Shown: piece by piece, positions 16,271 through 24,179 of the stretch
Position numbering within the stretch: position 1 is the first letter of the stretch
Layout: every line of letters begins with the position of its first letter
NCBI GenBank assembly: GCA_963783865.1
Contig: CAWAPD010000002.1
Location: 186,001 to 250,000 of the forward strand
DNA from: CAWAPD01 sp963783865
GTDB taxonomy: Bacteria > Actinomycetota > Thermoleophilia > UBA2241
Direction: 5' to 3'
Length of the DNA: 64,000 bases
The notes under the pieces: generated by a model
Database searches by the model: none
Told to the model about the DNA's origin: nothing
What the model saw: only the letters and a program-made list of their open reading frames with translations
Made by a program: the position numbers and the translations under genes

Positions 16271-16987
16271 TCAGGCGCCGGCGATGACCGCCTGCTGCGC
16301 CTCGACGATGCGCGTCACGCCGGCGGCGGCCAGGTCGAGCAGCCGGTCCAGCGTCTCGCGCGCGAACGGCTCGCCCTCGGCCGTCGCCTGGACCTCGATC
16401 AGGCGGCCGGCGCCGGTCATCACCACGTTCATGTCGAGCTCGGCGGCCGCGTCCTCGGCGTAGTCGAGGTCGAGCAGCGGCTGGCCGTCGACGACGCCGA
16501 CCGAGACGGCGGCGACGTCCTCGAACAGGGGCAGCCGCTCCCAGCGCTCGAGCTCCGACCGCTTCTGCAGAGCGAGCACGAGCGCAGCGTAGGCGCCCGA
16601 GATGGAGGCCGTGCGCGTGCCGCCGTCGGCCTGCACGACGTCGCAGTCGATGTGCACCGTGCGCTCGCCGAGCGAGCCCAGGTCGGTGACGGCCCGCAGG
16701 CTGCGCCCGATGAGACGCTGGATCTCCTGGGTGCGTCCGGTCTGGCGACCGCGCGCCGCCTCGCGAGCGCCGCGCTCGGACGTCGCCGCCGGCAGCATGC
16801 TGTATTCGGCCGTCAGCCAGCCTTGCCCTGTGCCCCGGCGCCAGCCCGGCACGCCGTCCTCGAGGGTGACCGCGCACAGGACGTGCGTGTCGCCGAGCTT
16901 CACGAGGACCGAGCCGTCGGCGAACTTCATGACCCCTGGCTCCATGCCGAGGAGCCGCAGTTCCCCCGCCTGGCGATCGGTTCTCAT
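16271..16987 (-). CDS. rph: Ribonuclease PH
   Basis: 3'-5' phosphorolytic exoribonuclease that trims tRNA 3' ends. The 238-residue protein contains the expected segments GWLTAEYSMLPAAT, RQTGRTQEIQRLIGRSLRA, DGGTRTASISGAYAAL and DLDYAEDAAAELDMNVVM, shortened here to single blocks of the family core. Its ATG overlaps the stop of the QueT-like gene (ATGA at 16984-16987). Length is normal. Confidence 0.96.
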   Translation of the reverse strand: MRTDRQAGELRLLGMEPGVMKFADGSVLVKLGDTHVLCAVTLEDGVPGWRRGTGQGWLTAEYSMLPAATSERGAREAARGRQTGRTQEIQRLIGRSLRAVTDLGSLGERTVHIDCDVVQADGGTRTASISGAYAALVLALQKRSELERWERLPLFEDVAAVSVGVVDGQPLLDLDYAEDAAAELDMNVVMTGAGRLIEVQATAEGEPFARETLDRLLDLAAAGVTRIVEAQQAVIAGA

Positions 16988-17496
16988 CCGCGGACCTCCC
17001 GCTCGTCGCGCTCGTCACGCCGTCCTGCGCCTGCGTCCGTCCCGAAACGCTGCCGTCTGACCAGCAGCAGCACGGCGAGACCGCCGGTGGCCATCACCGC
17101 CGCCTCGCCCAGGGACACCCAGAGCACGCCCGCGAGGTACGGCACGTCGAGCAGTAACCGCAGCTCGACGGGCACTCCCAAGCCGTTCACGGCGACGGGC
17201 ACGGCCAAGGCTACCATGCGCGGCCCTATCCACCACATGAGCGTGGCGGTGACCAGCGTCAGGAGGGCGCCGTAGACGACGTCGACGGCGCCCATCGGAC
17301 TCGCCACGTTGCCGATCGCCGTACCCAGCGTCAGCCCCGGCACGGCCGCCGGGTCCACGCAGGCAAGTGGCAACAGCGCCTCGGAGACACGGAACTGCAC
17401 CTGCCCGTAGGCGAGCGCGTTCAGGCCAGGCGCGAGGGTCAGAGCGACGTACGCCGCGGCGTAGAGGCCGCCGCGCGCCACCAGGCGCGCGTTCAT
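16984..17496 (-). CDS. QueT transporter family protein
   Basis: Protein of 170 residues with about five hydrophobic segments. The block YGQVQFRVSEALLPL near residue 30, then GLTLGTAIGNVASPMG and DVVYGALLTL, match the QueT family of ECF-type substrate-binding membrane components, thought to import a queuosine precursor. No ECF ATPase genes lie in the window, so the energising module would be elsewhere. The start at 17496 overlaps the stop of murI (ATGA), and the 3' end overlaps the rph start. Confidence 0.8.
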   Translation of the reverse strand: MNARLVARGGLYAAAYVALTLAPGLNALAYGQVQFRVSEALLPLACVDPAAVPGLTLGTAIGNVASPMGAVDVVYGALLTLVTATLMWWIGPRMVALAVPVAVNGLGVPVELRLLLDVPYLAGVLWVSLGEAAVMATGGLAVLLLVRRQRFGTDAGAGRRDERDEREVRG

Positions 17497-18356
17497 GGCC
17501 GGGCGGCTGCCGTGACGGCGGTGAGACGGTCGAGCGGCACCCGCTCGACCGTCTCGAGTGGCATCTGCAGGAACCGCGCCCCCACGGCGCGGAAGGCCTC
17601 GGCGTCGCCGGTGCAGAGGAACCGGTACGAGCCCTCGCGTTCGGGGTCGTTGGCGATCGCCTGACGGTCCAGCACCTCGTCGACCTCGCGGGCGATCTCG
17701 GCCGCGGGGTTGACCAGGGTCACGTCGCGGCCCAGCTGGCGCTGCAGCATGGGCGCGATCAGCGGGTAGTGCGTGCAGCCCATGATGACCACGTCGGGGC
17801 GCCGCTCCTTGAGCGGCGTCGTGAACCGCTTGACGGCGTCGACGACCTCCCGGCTGGCGACGTCGCCTTCCTGGATGAAGGTCGCCAGCCCCGGGCACGC
17901 CTGCTGCACGACCTCGGCGCCGCCATCGAGGCTGCCGATGGCGCGCACGTAGCTGCCGCTGTCGACGGTCGCCTCGGTGGCCATCACGCCGATGCGCCGG
18001 TAGCGCGAGGTGTGCACCGCGGCGCGGGCTCCCGGCATGACCACGCCGACGATCGGTGTGGAGAACTGCTCCTGCAGCGTGGGCAGCGCGGCGGCCGTGG
18101 CCGAGTAGCAGGCGACGACCAGGAGCTTGACCCCCACGGCGTCGAGGTAGCCGGCGATCTGCTCCGCGTAGCTCTTGAGCTCGTCCTGCGTCCTGGGACC
18201 GTACGGGAAGCGGGCCGTGTCGCCGAAGTACACGAAGTCCTCGGACGGCATCGCCACCAGGCATTCGTGCAGCACGGTGAGGCCGCCGATGCCCGAGTCG
18301 AACATGCCGATGGGCAGGCGGCGCAGCTCGTCGATCGGTCTGGGATCGGGGCTCAC
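17493..18356 (-). CDS. murI: Glutamate racemase
   Basis: Makes D-glutamate for peptidoglycan. The 287-residue protein has GMFDSGIGGLTVL at the N-terminus, the two catalytic Cys in VACYSATA and MGCTHYPL, and PAAEIA near the C-terminus. The first Cys motif usually reads ACNTA or ACNSA; here it is ACYSATA, a variant next to the nucleophile. I chose the GTG at 18356 because GGAGG precedes it and a TATACT -10 lies at 18384-18389; the ATG at 18395 is upstream of that promoter element. Confidence 0.93.
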   Translation of the reverse strand: MSPDPRPIDELRRLPIGMFDSGIGGLTVLHECLVAMPSEDFVYFGDTARFPYGPRTQDELKSYAEQIAGYLDAVGVKLLVVACYSATAAALPTLQEQFSTPIVGVVMPGARAAVHTSRYRRIGVMATEATVDSGSYVRAIGSLDGGAEVVQQACPGLATFIQEGDVASREVVDAVKRFTTPLKERRPDVVIMGCTHYPLIAPMLQRQLGRDVTLVNPAAEIAREVDEVLDRQAIANDPEREGSYRFLCTGDAEAFRAVGARFLQMPLETVERVPLDRLTAVTAAARP

Positions 18357-18383
18357 GAGCCTCCAGAAGGTGGCTTGCGCGTG

Positions 18384-18389
18384 AGTATA
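18384..18389 (-). promoter_or_regulatory. Candidate -10 for the murI operon
   Basis: TATACT on the minus strand, about 28 bases before the murI GTG; a start near 18377 would leave a 20-base leader containing the GGAGG site. No convincing -35 box is seen. Confidence 0.4.
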
Positions 18390-18517
18390 CCGCATGCCTC
18401 TAGACCATCCGCGGAGACGGCCCTTCAGGCTCTCAAGTGGGGCATGGCCGCGACCGATACGGCTAGTGGCGGGGACGCGAAGGGACAGCGGCCCCGCCGG
18501 GGAGAGAGGAAGGCGGC

Positions 18518-18916
18518 ATGGACGAGTTCGACGTCGAACGGTTCATCTTCCCCGACGGCAGCGAGCGCGACATGATCGTGTTCGAGCAGGGGAGCACCCG
18601 CACGCGGCCGATGCCCGTGGACGGCGAGCAGGTGAACGTCTGCCCGATCTGCGGCTCCCAGCTCGTCCATCCCACCGACTGGCAGCGCGAGGGCGCGGCG
18701 CTGTGGCGCATCGTTCTGCGCTGCCCCAACTGCGAGATCGAGCGCACCGCGCACCTCAACCGTGAACAGGTCGAGCGCTACAACCGAATCCTCTACGAGG
18801 GGACGGAGCGGCTCGCCAAGCAGGCCGACCAGCTCACGCGGCACAACTTCCAGGAGGAGATCGACAAGTTCGTGGCCGCGCTGCGCGCCGACCTCATCCT
18901 GCCGATGGACTTCTAG
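18518..18916 (+). CDS. Small zinc-ribbon protein of unknown function
   Basis: Protein of 132 residues. CPICGSQ (from about residue 42) and CPNCEIE (from about 71) form a four-Cys zinc ribbon; the C-terminal half is helical and charged (RILYEGTERLAKQADQL). A GAGAGAGGAAGG site precedes the ATG. The function is unknown; zinc ribbons of this size can bind nucleic acid or protein. The 3' end overlaps the convergent exporter gene by 23 bases. Confidence 0.8.
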   Translation: MDEFDVERFIFPDGSERDMIVFEQGSTRTRPMPVDGEQVNVCPICGSQLVHPTDWQREGAALWRIVLRCPNCEIERTAHLNREQVERYNRILYEGTERLAKQADQLTRHNFQEEIDKFVAALRADLILPMDF

Positions 18917-19805
18917 ACGCCGCGGCCCCGCGGTTCGTCAGCCACACCCCCGCTACGACCACCGCGCCGGCGACCAGCTGCGGCGCCGTCAGCCGTTCCC
19001 CCAGCACGACGTAGGCGGCAGCCACGGCGACCACGGGGACCAGGTTGGCGAAGACCGTGGCGCGGCTGGCCTCCACAAACCGCAGGCCGTAGTTCAACAG
19101 CAGGTAGGCGACCACCGAGCAGAACACCGTGAGGTAGGCGAGACCGGCCCAGGCGGCGGCGGTGGGCGTCCTGACGCCCACCGCCGCCGCCTCGACCGCC
19201 GCCAGCGGCAGCATGAACAGCGCCCCGAAGAGGTTCTGCCAGGTCGTCACCAGCAGCGCCGGCCGCGACACCAGCAGGCGTCGCGCCATCAGGCTGTACA
19301 CCGCCGCCGACAGCGACGCTCCCAGCACGAGCAGGTTCCCGCCCAGCGTCGCGCCCCCGCCCCCGCTCCTCCCCAGCTCGATCAGCGCCACCACGCCGAC
19401 GAACGAGACGCCGATGCCCACCCACTGCGCGGCGGAGTTCCGCTCCTTGAGGGTGAACACGTTGAGCACGGCGACGAAGATCGGGATGGCGGCGATCAGG
19501 ATGGCGGCGTCGCTGGCGCTCGTGCGGGCGATGCCGAGGTTCTCGAAGGTGAAGTAGACGGTGAGCGAGACGAACCCGAGTGCGGCGAGCCTGGCGAGCT
19601 CGCCGCGCGGCAGGCGCTCGGGGCCCGCCGTCATGCGGCGGATCGTCCAGAGGATGGCGCCGGCAACGGTGAAGCGCAAGAACGCGATGAGGAGCGGCTC
19701 GAACCCGTGCAGGGCTTCTTTGGTGGCCACGAACGAGAAGCCGAACGCCAAGTTCATCGCCACCAGGGCGACGTAGGCGCTGCGCGGCGGTCGCGAGGTC
19801 GTCAA
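18894..19805 (-). CDS. EamA (DMT) family metabolite exporter
   Basis: Protein of about 303 residues with ten hydrophobic segments in two EamA repeats (LAFGFSFVATKEAL...; LGASLSAAVYSLMARRLL...). Members export amino acids, nucleosides or other metabolites; the substrate is unknown. The open frame extends upstream through the tRNA-Arg gene, which yields the typical tRNA-derived peptide ALVAQGIRARASGARGRR and cannot be part of the protein. I take TTG at 19805; GTG at 19763 or ATG at 19757 are alternatives, and none has a strong SD. Confidence 0.85.
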   Translation of the reverse strand: MTTSRPPRSAYVALVAMNLAFGFSFVATKEALHGFEPLLIAFLRFTVAGAILWTIRRMTAGPERLPRGELARLAALGFVSLTVYFTFENLGIARTSASDAAILIAAIPIFVAVLNVFTLKERNSAAQWVGIGVSFVGVVALIELGRSGGGGATLGGNLLVLGASLSAAVYSLMARRLLVSRPALLVTTWQNLFGALFMLPLAAVEAAAVGVRTPTAAAWAGLAYLTVFCSVVAYLLLNYGLRFVEASRATVFANLVPVVAVAAAYVVLGERLTAPQLVAGAVVVAGVWLTNRGAAASRSPSAG

Positions 19806-19836
19806 GTGCGGTCCGGCGGTCGGGTGGCCCGGATGG

Positions 19837-19913
19837 TGGTGCCCCCGGAAGGATTCGAACCTTCGACCTCGCGCTCCGGAGGCGCGCGCTCTAATCCCCT
19901 GAGCTACGAGGGC
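19837..19913 (-). tRNA. tRNA-Arg (anticodon CCG), CCA encoded
   Basis: On the minus strand the acceptor GCCCTCG pairs with CGGGGGC (one T-G pair). The D stem is GCTC/GAGC, the anticodon stem CGCGC/GCGCG with loop CTCCGGA (anticodon CCG, reading CGG), and the T arm GAAGG-TTCGAAT-CCTTC. Discriminator A and the CCA end are encoded. Length is 77 bases. Confidence 0.96.
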
Positions 19914-19977
19914 AACGACGTCGAAGTGTAGCACACGACGTCCGGGACCCCTGCGACCCGGGTCGAGTCATCGGGGA

Positions 19978-20015
19978 CCTGAACAATTGCACATCTTCTT
20001 GTTCAATTGTTCAGG
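19978..20015. repeat. AT-rich perfect inverted repeat between pterin dehydratase and tRNA-Arg
   Basis: CCTGAACAATTG (19978-19989) and CAATTGTTCAGG (20004-20015) are perfect 12-base inverted repeats with a 14-base spacer; each contains the palindrome CAATTG. The A+T content stands out from the surroundings. It could be an operator, a transcription-ending hairpin of the dehydratase gene or part of the tRNA leader; there is no U-run. Confidence 0.7.
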
Positions 20016-20081
20016 CCGGACGCGACGGGACCCGCCGGGGGCGCGACCATGTGGCGGCGGGGCCGCGCGGGGACCGCGCGG

Positions 20082-20369
20082 CTAGGCCGCCGCCGCGACG
20101 TCGTCGATGACCGAGGCCAGATCGATGTCGGCCGTGGTCAGGCCACCGGCCGAGTGCGTGGTCAGGCTGATCGTGACCTTGTTGTAGCGGATGTCGATGT
20201 CGGGGTGATGGTCGGCCGCCTCGGCCATGCGCGCCACGGAGTTGACGAACTCCATCGCCCAGCCGAAGCCCTTGAAGCCGAACGTCTTGCGGATGACGTC
20301 GCCGTCCGTGTCCCAGCCCTGGAGCCGGGCGAGCGCCTCGGAGCGTTGGTCGTCGGTAAGCTTGTCCAT
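20082..20369 (-). CDS. 4a-hydroxytetrahydrobiopterin dehydratase (PCD)
   Basis: Protein of 95 residues, full length for the pterin-4a-carbinolamine dehydratase family, which recycles oxidised pterin after aromatic hydroxylation. The conserved block HHPDIDIRYNKVTISLTTH contains the catalytic histidines. The ATG at 20369 is preceded by AGGGAG at good spacing; a GTG two codons earlier is less likely. No aromatic amino-acid hydroxylase gene is nearby, and the bacterial role of such orphan PCDs is often uncertain. Confidence 0.92.
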   Translation of the reverse strand: MDKLTDDQRSEALARLQGWDTDGDVIRKTFGFKGFGWAMEFVNSVARMAEAADHHPDIDIRYNKVTISLTTHSAGGLTTADIDLASVIDDVAAAA

Positions 20370-20444
20370 GCCCACTCCCTTCGTCGCGAAGGAGTGATTG
20401 CCGCGGAGCGGCGGTCCTAGTCCCGTCGTCGAGCGGCGTCTGAC

Positions 20445-20918
20445 CTAGTCCTGCTCGTTGCGACGTTTGAGGGCGCGCTCGATGTCACGGTCGGCGTCGC
20501 GACGGGCGAGGTCGGCACGCTTGTCGTACTGGCGCTTGCCGCGGGCCAGGCCAAGCTCGACTTTGGCCTTGTCGCCGCTGAAGTACATGCGCGTGGGCAC
20601 GAGCGTGTAGCCCTTCTCCTTGATCCTCGACTCGAGGCGGGCGATCTCCTTGCGGTGGAGCAGCAGCTTGCGGGGACGCAGGGGCTCGTGGTTGGCCAGG
20701 TTGCCCTGCTCGTAGGGGCTGATGTGCGCGCCGACGAGGTACACCTCGCCGGCGCGCACCTCGGCGTAGCTGTCGCGCAGGTTGGCGCGCCCGGCGCGCA
20801 GCGACTTCACCTCGGTGCCGACCAGGGCGATGCCGGCCTCCACGGTCTCGTCGATGTGGAAGTCGTGGTACGCCTTGCGGTTGGCGGCGATCAGCTTGCG
20901 GTCGTCGGTTCGTGCCAT
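20445..20918 (-). CDS. smpB: SsrA-binding protein SmpB
   Basis: Binds tmRNA and brings it to stalled ribosomes. The 157-residue protein begins with KLIAANRKAYHDFHIDE, has the core VGTEVKSLRAGRANLRDSY and ends in the basic tail KRQYDKRADLARRDADRDI, all standard for SmpB. It follows RNase R by nine bases, and the two proteins act in the same trans-translation and RNA decay pathway. I did not find the tmRNA gene in this window. Confidence 0.97.
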   Translation of the reverse strand: MARTDDRKLIAANRKAYHDFHIDETVEAGIALVGTEVKSLRAGRANLRDSYAEVRAGEVYLVGAHISPYEQGNLANHEPLRPRKLLLHRKEIARLESRIKEKGYTLVPTRMYFSGDKAKVELGLARGKRQYDKRADLARRDADRDIERALKRRNEQD

Positions 20919-20927
20919 GGCACCATG

Positions 20928-22887
20928 CTACTTGCGACGGCCCCTCTCGGTCGAGGACGGCGGCGGCTGCCGGGGCCCGTGCTGCGAGGTCTGGACCTTG
21001 GGGCGGCGAGGCGCCGGCCGTACGCGGCCGGCGCCTCGCCGCTCTTCTGCCTCGCCGTCACCCGCAAAGAGCTCACTCCCCACGGCCAGTTCGAGCTCGA
21101 CCTTGCCCGACAGCTTGTCGACACGGACGACGCGGACGTGCACGGGATCGCCCAGCCGGTACCGCGTGCCCGTGCGGGCGCCCACCAGCGCGGTCCCCAT
21201 GCGGCTCTCGCCGAAGTACTCGCCGGGCAGGCTGCGCGCCGGCAGGTAGCCCTCGAACGAGCCGCCGAAGTGGACGAACAACCCGCTGCCGATCACCCCG
21301 ATGATCTCGCCGGTGAAGGCCGTGTCCCAACCCTCGGCGAGCAGACGCTCGTCGAGCAGGAACGCCAGGGCGACGTCGTCGGCCTTGAGCTCCAGCTTGC
21401 CGATCGTCCGTTCCATCGTGGAGCAGCGCTCGGCGACCGAGGCCAGCTCCTCGGGCGGCAGCTCACTGCCGTCCAGCCCGAGCTGCCGCAGCAGCGCCCG
21501 GTGGGCGACCAGGTCGGGGTAGCGGCGGATGGGCGAGGTGAAGTGCAGGTAGCTGGCGCTCGACAGGCCGAAATGGCCCAGGTTGTCGGGGTCGTAGCGC
21601 GCCTGCTTCAGCGAGCGCAGCAGCAGCTGCGGGAAGGCGAGGCGACCGCGGCCCTCGCGGGCGCTCAGCTTCGGCAGCAGCTCCGAGAGCCGCCGCAGGG
21701 CGCCCGCGACGTCGGCCGCGGTCGCGCGGTCGCCCACTGGGAACGGCCCCGCCGGCACCTCGAGCTCCTCCATCTGGTCCATCAGCGCCTCGGCGCTCGC
21801 CGGGTCGGGCGACTCGTGCACGCGGTACAGGGTGCCGGCGTTGCGCCTGTCCAGGAACTCGGCCACGGCCTCGTTGGCGGCCAGCATGAACTCCTCCACC
21901 AGGCTGTGCGACGGGCTCTCCAGGCGCTCCTCGGCTGCGACGAGCTCGCCGCGGGCGTCGAACCGGTATTCGGGCTCGAACGAGCCGATCTGCAGCGCTC
22001 CGCGCGCGAACCGGCGCCGGCGCAGGGTGCCGGCCAGCTCGGCCGCCAGCAGCAGGTGGTCGCGCAGCGCCGTGTCGGCGTGCAGGCGCTCGTCGTGTGG
22101 CGGCGCCGCGCCCCCGGCGGCCGGCGGCCGCCGGCACGGGGCCCAGCGCCGTCGCCGGGTTGCGCGCCAGCACCTCGTCGACGAAGCCGTACGTCAGCCG
22201 GTGGTCGCTGACGATCGTCGAACGCGCGAACGCGACCGACGTGCGCCTGCCCTCGCGGTCGAACGTGAACTCGACGGTGACGGTCTTGCGCGGCTCGCCC
22301 TCGACCAGGCTGCACACGCCGGTCGAAAGCTCGGGCGGCAGCATCGGCTCGGCCCACAGCGGCAGGTAGACGCTGGCCGTGCGCTGCCGGGCCTCGCGGT
22401 CGAGCTCGCCGTCGGGGTCGACGAAGTACGAGACGTCGGCGATGTGCACCCAGGCGCGGTAGCCGTCGCCCTCGCGGGCGACCGAGATGGCGTCGTCGAA
22501 GTCGCGCGCCGTGTCGGGGTCGATCGTGAACGTCGCCAGGCGCGCGAGGTCGCGGCGCGCGGCGTCGCTGCGCGGGCCGCGCGCCGCGACCTCGCGCGCC
22601 TCCTCGAGCACCGTTTCGCCGAACCCCTGCCGCACGTGCGTCGCGTAGAGCAGGGCCTTGAGCACGGCCGCCAGCTCACGCGTGGTGCCCAGCACCTCGA
22701 CGATCTGCATGCGATTGCCCTTGGCCGGCACAGCCAGCACGACGTCGTCGAGGCGCGGGGCCTTGCCGGCGCGGGCGATCGGGTAGCCGCGCTCGTCGGC
22801 GAAGAGGGGTTCGAGCTCCCAGAACTTGCCGCGTCGCGTGACGCGGCCCGCGATCAGCGCAGGAGGCGGTGCGGACCGGCGGGGCAC
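20928..22887 (-). CDS. rnr: Ribonuclease R/RNase II family exoribonuclease, frameshifted in this sequence
   Basis: 3'-5' hydrolytic exoribonuclease. The N-terminal part, from the GTG at 22887, contains the RNB active-site segment FTIDPDTARDFDDAIS with the four Asp ligands. It stays in frame to ALGPVPAAAGRRG, then the frame is lost. The remainder (DERLHADTALRDHLLLAAEL, EEFMLAANEAVAEFLDRRN, TSPIRRYPDLVAHR, then an S1 domain GEIIGVIGSGLFVHFGG) lies in another frame. The C run at 22111-22115 appears one base too long. With four instead of five, the gene reads through to a 652-residue protein. Position within a Gly/Ala linker makes the exact site approximate. The 1960-base length minus one is divisible by three. 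The N-terminal cold-shock domains look reduced compared with E. coli RNase R. Confidence 0.9.
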
Positions 22888-22894
22888 ACGCCCC

Positions 22895-24082
22895 TCACTG
22901 GCCGGTCGTCAGGTAGGTCAGGGCCCGCTGGAGCTGCTCGTCGGTCTTGGTCTTGGGCAAGTCCTTGACCTTGATGTCGGGGATGATGCCACGCTTGTAG
23001 AGGTCGGTGCCGTCGGGCGTCAGGTACTTGGCGATGCTCATCTTGAGCGTGGCCCCGCCGGGAAGTTTGTAGACCATCTGCACCAGGTCCTTGCCGTAGG
23101 TCGGCATGCCGATGATCTCGGCCCGCTGGTTGTCCTGCAGCGAGCCGGTGGTGATCTCGGCGGCGCTGACCGTCCAGTGGTTGACCAACACGACCACCGG
23201 CAGCGTGGTCGCCCGGTTCGGCCGCACCACCAGCGTCTCCTTGCGCTCGTGCAGCCCCTGGGTGATCACGACCACGCCCTTGCCCAGGAAGTCGCTGGTG
23301 ACGTTGACCGCCTCGTCGAGCAGGCCGCCGCCGTTGAAGCGCAGGTCGAGGACGATCGCCTGAGCCCCCTGCGCCTGCAGCTTCTGGATCTCGCTGTGGA
23401 TGGTCGCGCCGACGCCGCGCGCGAACTCGAACAGCTGGATGTAGCCGATCTTCTTGCCGTTCTTCTCGATCAGTCGCGTCTTGGTCTCGGGGATCGGGAT
23501 CTGGCGGCGCGTGATCGGCGGCAGGGTGATCAGCTTGTCGGAGCCGGCGTGGCGGATCTGCAGGACGACGTCGCTGCCGGCCGGACCGCGGATCTTGCCG
23601 ACGTTGGCTTCGACGCTCTTGCCGGCCGTCGCCTGGCCGTCGACGGTCACGATCCAGTCGCCCACCCGGATGCCGGCGGCCTTGGCCGGTGAGTCGTCGA
23701 ACACCTGGGTGACGACGAGCTTCTTGCCGTCCTGCTTAAGGGCGGCGCCGACGCCGGCGTAATTGCCGTTGGTCGAGTCGGCGAACGCTTTGGTCTCCTT
23801 GGGTGACATGTACTGCGTCCAGGGGTCGAGTGGCTTGAGCATCGCCTTGATGCTGGCGCCCTGGAGCCTGTCGACGTCGACCTTCTTGTAGTAGTGCGCC
23901 TGGAGCAGCTTGAGGATGTCGGCCTCGATCGCCGCCGCCTGGTCGGCCTTGGCCGCGTCGCTGCTGCTGATGTCGACCCGGTCGGGGTGCGCGACGTCGT
24001 TGGCCAGGTAGCCGGCGGCGAACGCCGCGCCGATGCCGAGCACGACGAGCACGAGGACGAGGATGGCGATCAGGGCGCGCAT
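22895..24082 (-). CDS. S41 family carboxy-terminal processing peptidase (CtpA-like)
   Basis: Protein of 395 residues with one N-terminal membrane anchor (about residues 4-25). Next come a PDZ domain (GKKLVVTQVFDDSPAKAAGI region) and the S41 catalytic core: LRFNGGGLLDEAV, NHWTVSAAEITTGSL with the nucleophile Ser, and GMPTYGKDLVQ with the general-base Lys. Such proteases cleave envelope proteins at their C-termini. The start at 24082 is an ATG; the SD is weak. The gene lies between the M23 peptidase and RNase R genes, and four 11-base direct repeats lie in the short upstream gap. Confidence 0.93.
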   Translation of the reverse strand: MRALIAILVLVLVVLGIGAAFAAGYLANDVAHPDRVDISSSDAAKADQAAAIEADILKLLQAHYYKKVDVDRLQGASIKAMLKPLDPWTQYMSPKETKAFADSTNGNYAGVGAALKQDGKKLVVTQVFDDSPAKAAGIRVGDWIVTVDGQATAGKSVEANVGKIRGPAGSDVVLQIRHAGSDKLITLPPITRRQIPIPETKTRLIEKNGKKIGYIQLFEFARGVGATIHSEIQKLQAQGAQAIVLDLRFNGGGLLDEAVNVTSDFLGKGVVVITQGLHERKETLVVRPNRATTLPVVVLVNHWTVSAAEITTGSLQDNQRAEIIGMPTYGKDLVQMVYKLPGGATLKMSIAKYLTPDGTDLYKRGIIPDIKVKDLPKTKTDEQLQRALTYLTTGQ

Positions 24083-24135
24083 GGGAGTTTCATGGTAAGC
24101 CCGCCACCGGCGCCCCTGCAAACGGCCCCGGCCCA

Positions 24136-24179
24136 CACTCAGGAAACGCTCAGGGGACGCTCAAGGACCACTCAGGGAA
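24136..24179. repeat. Four 11-base direct repeats upstream of ctpA-like gene
   Basis: On the plus strand CACTCAGGAAA, CGCTCAGGGGA, CGCTCAAGGAC and CACTCAGGGAA follow each other without a gap (consensus CRCTCARGGRM). The array overlaps the stop codon of the M23 gene and ends 53 bases before the S41 peptidase ATG. An 11-base period is one helical turn, as in binding sites of OmpR/PhoP-type response regulators. The regulatory meaning is inference. Confidence 0.7.

Noticed and set aside
18357..18395. Upstream ATG start for murI
   Set aside because: It lies upstream of the TATACT -10, while GTG at 18356 has a GGAGG site and fits the family N-terminus.
19806..19934. N-terminal extension of the EamA protein through the tRNA-Arg gene
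   Set aside because: The peptide is the translated tRNA; tRNA structure is complete, so the protein must start downstream.
20376..20444. Possible tmRNA next to smpB
   Set aside because: The gap is too short and lacks the conserved tmRNA ends; none was seen elsewhere in the window.
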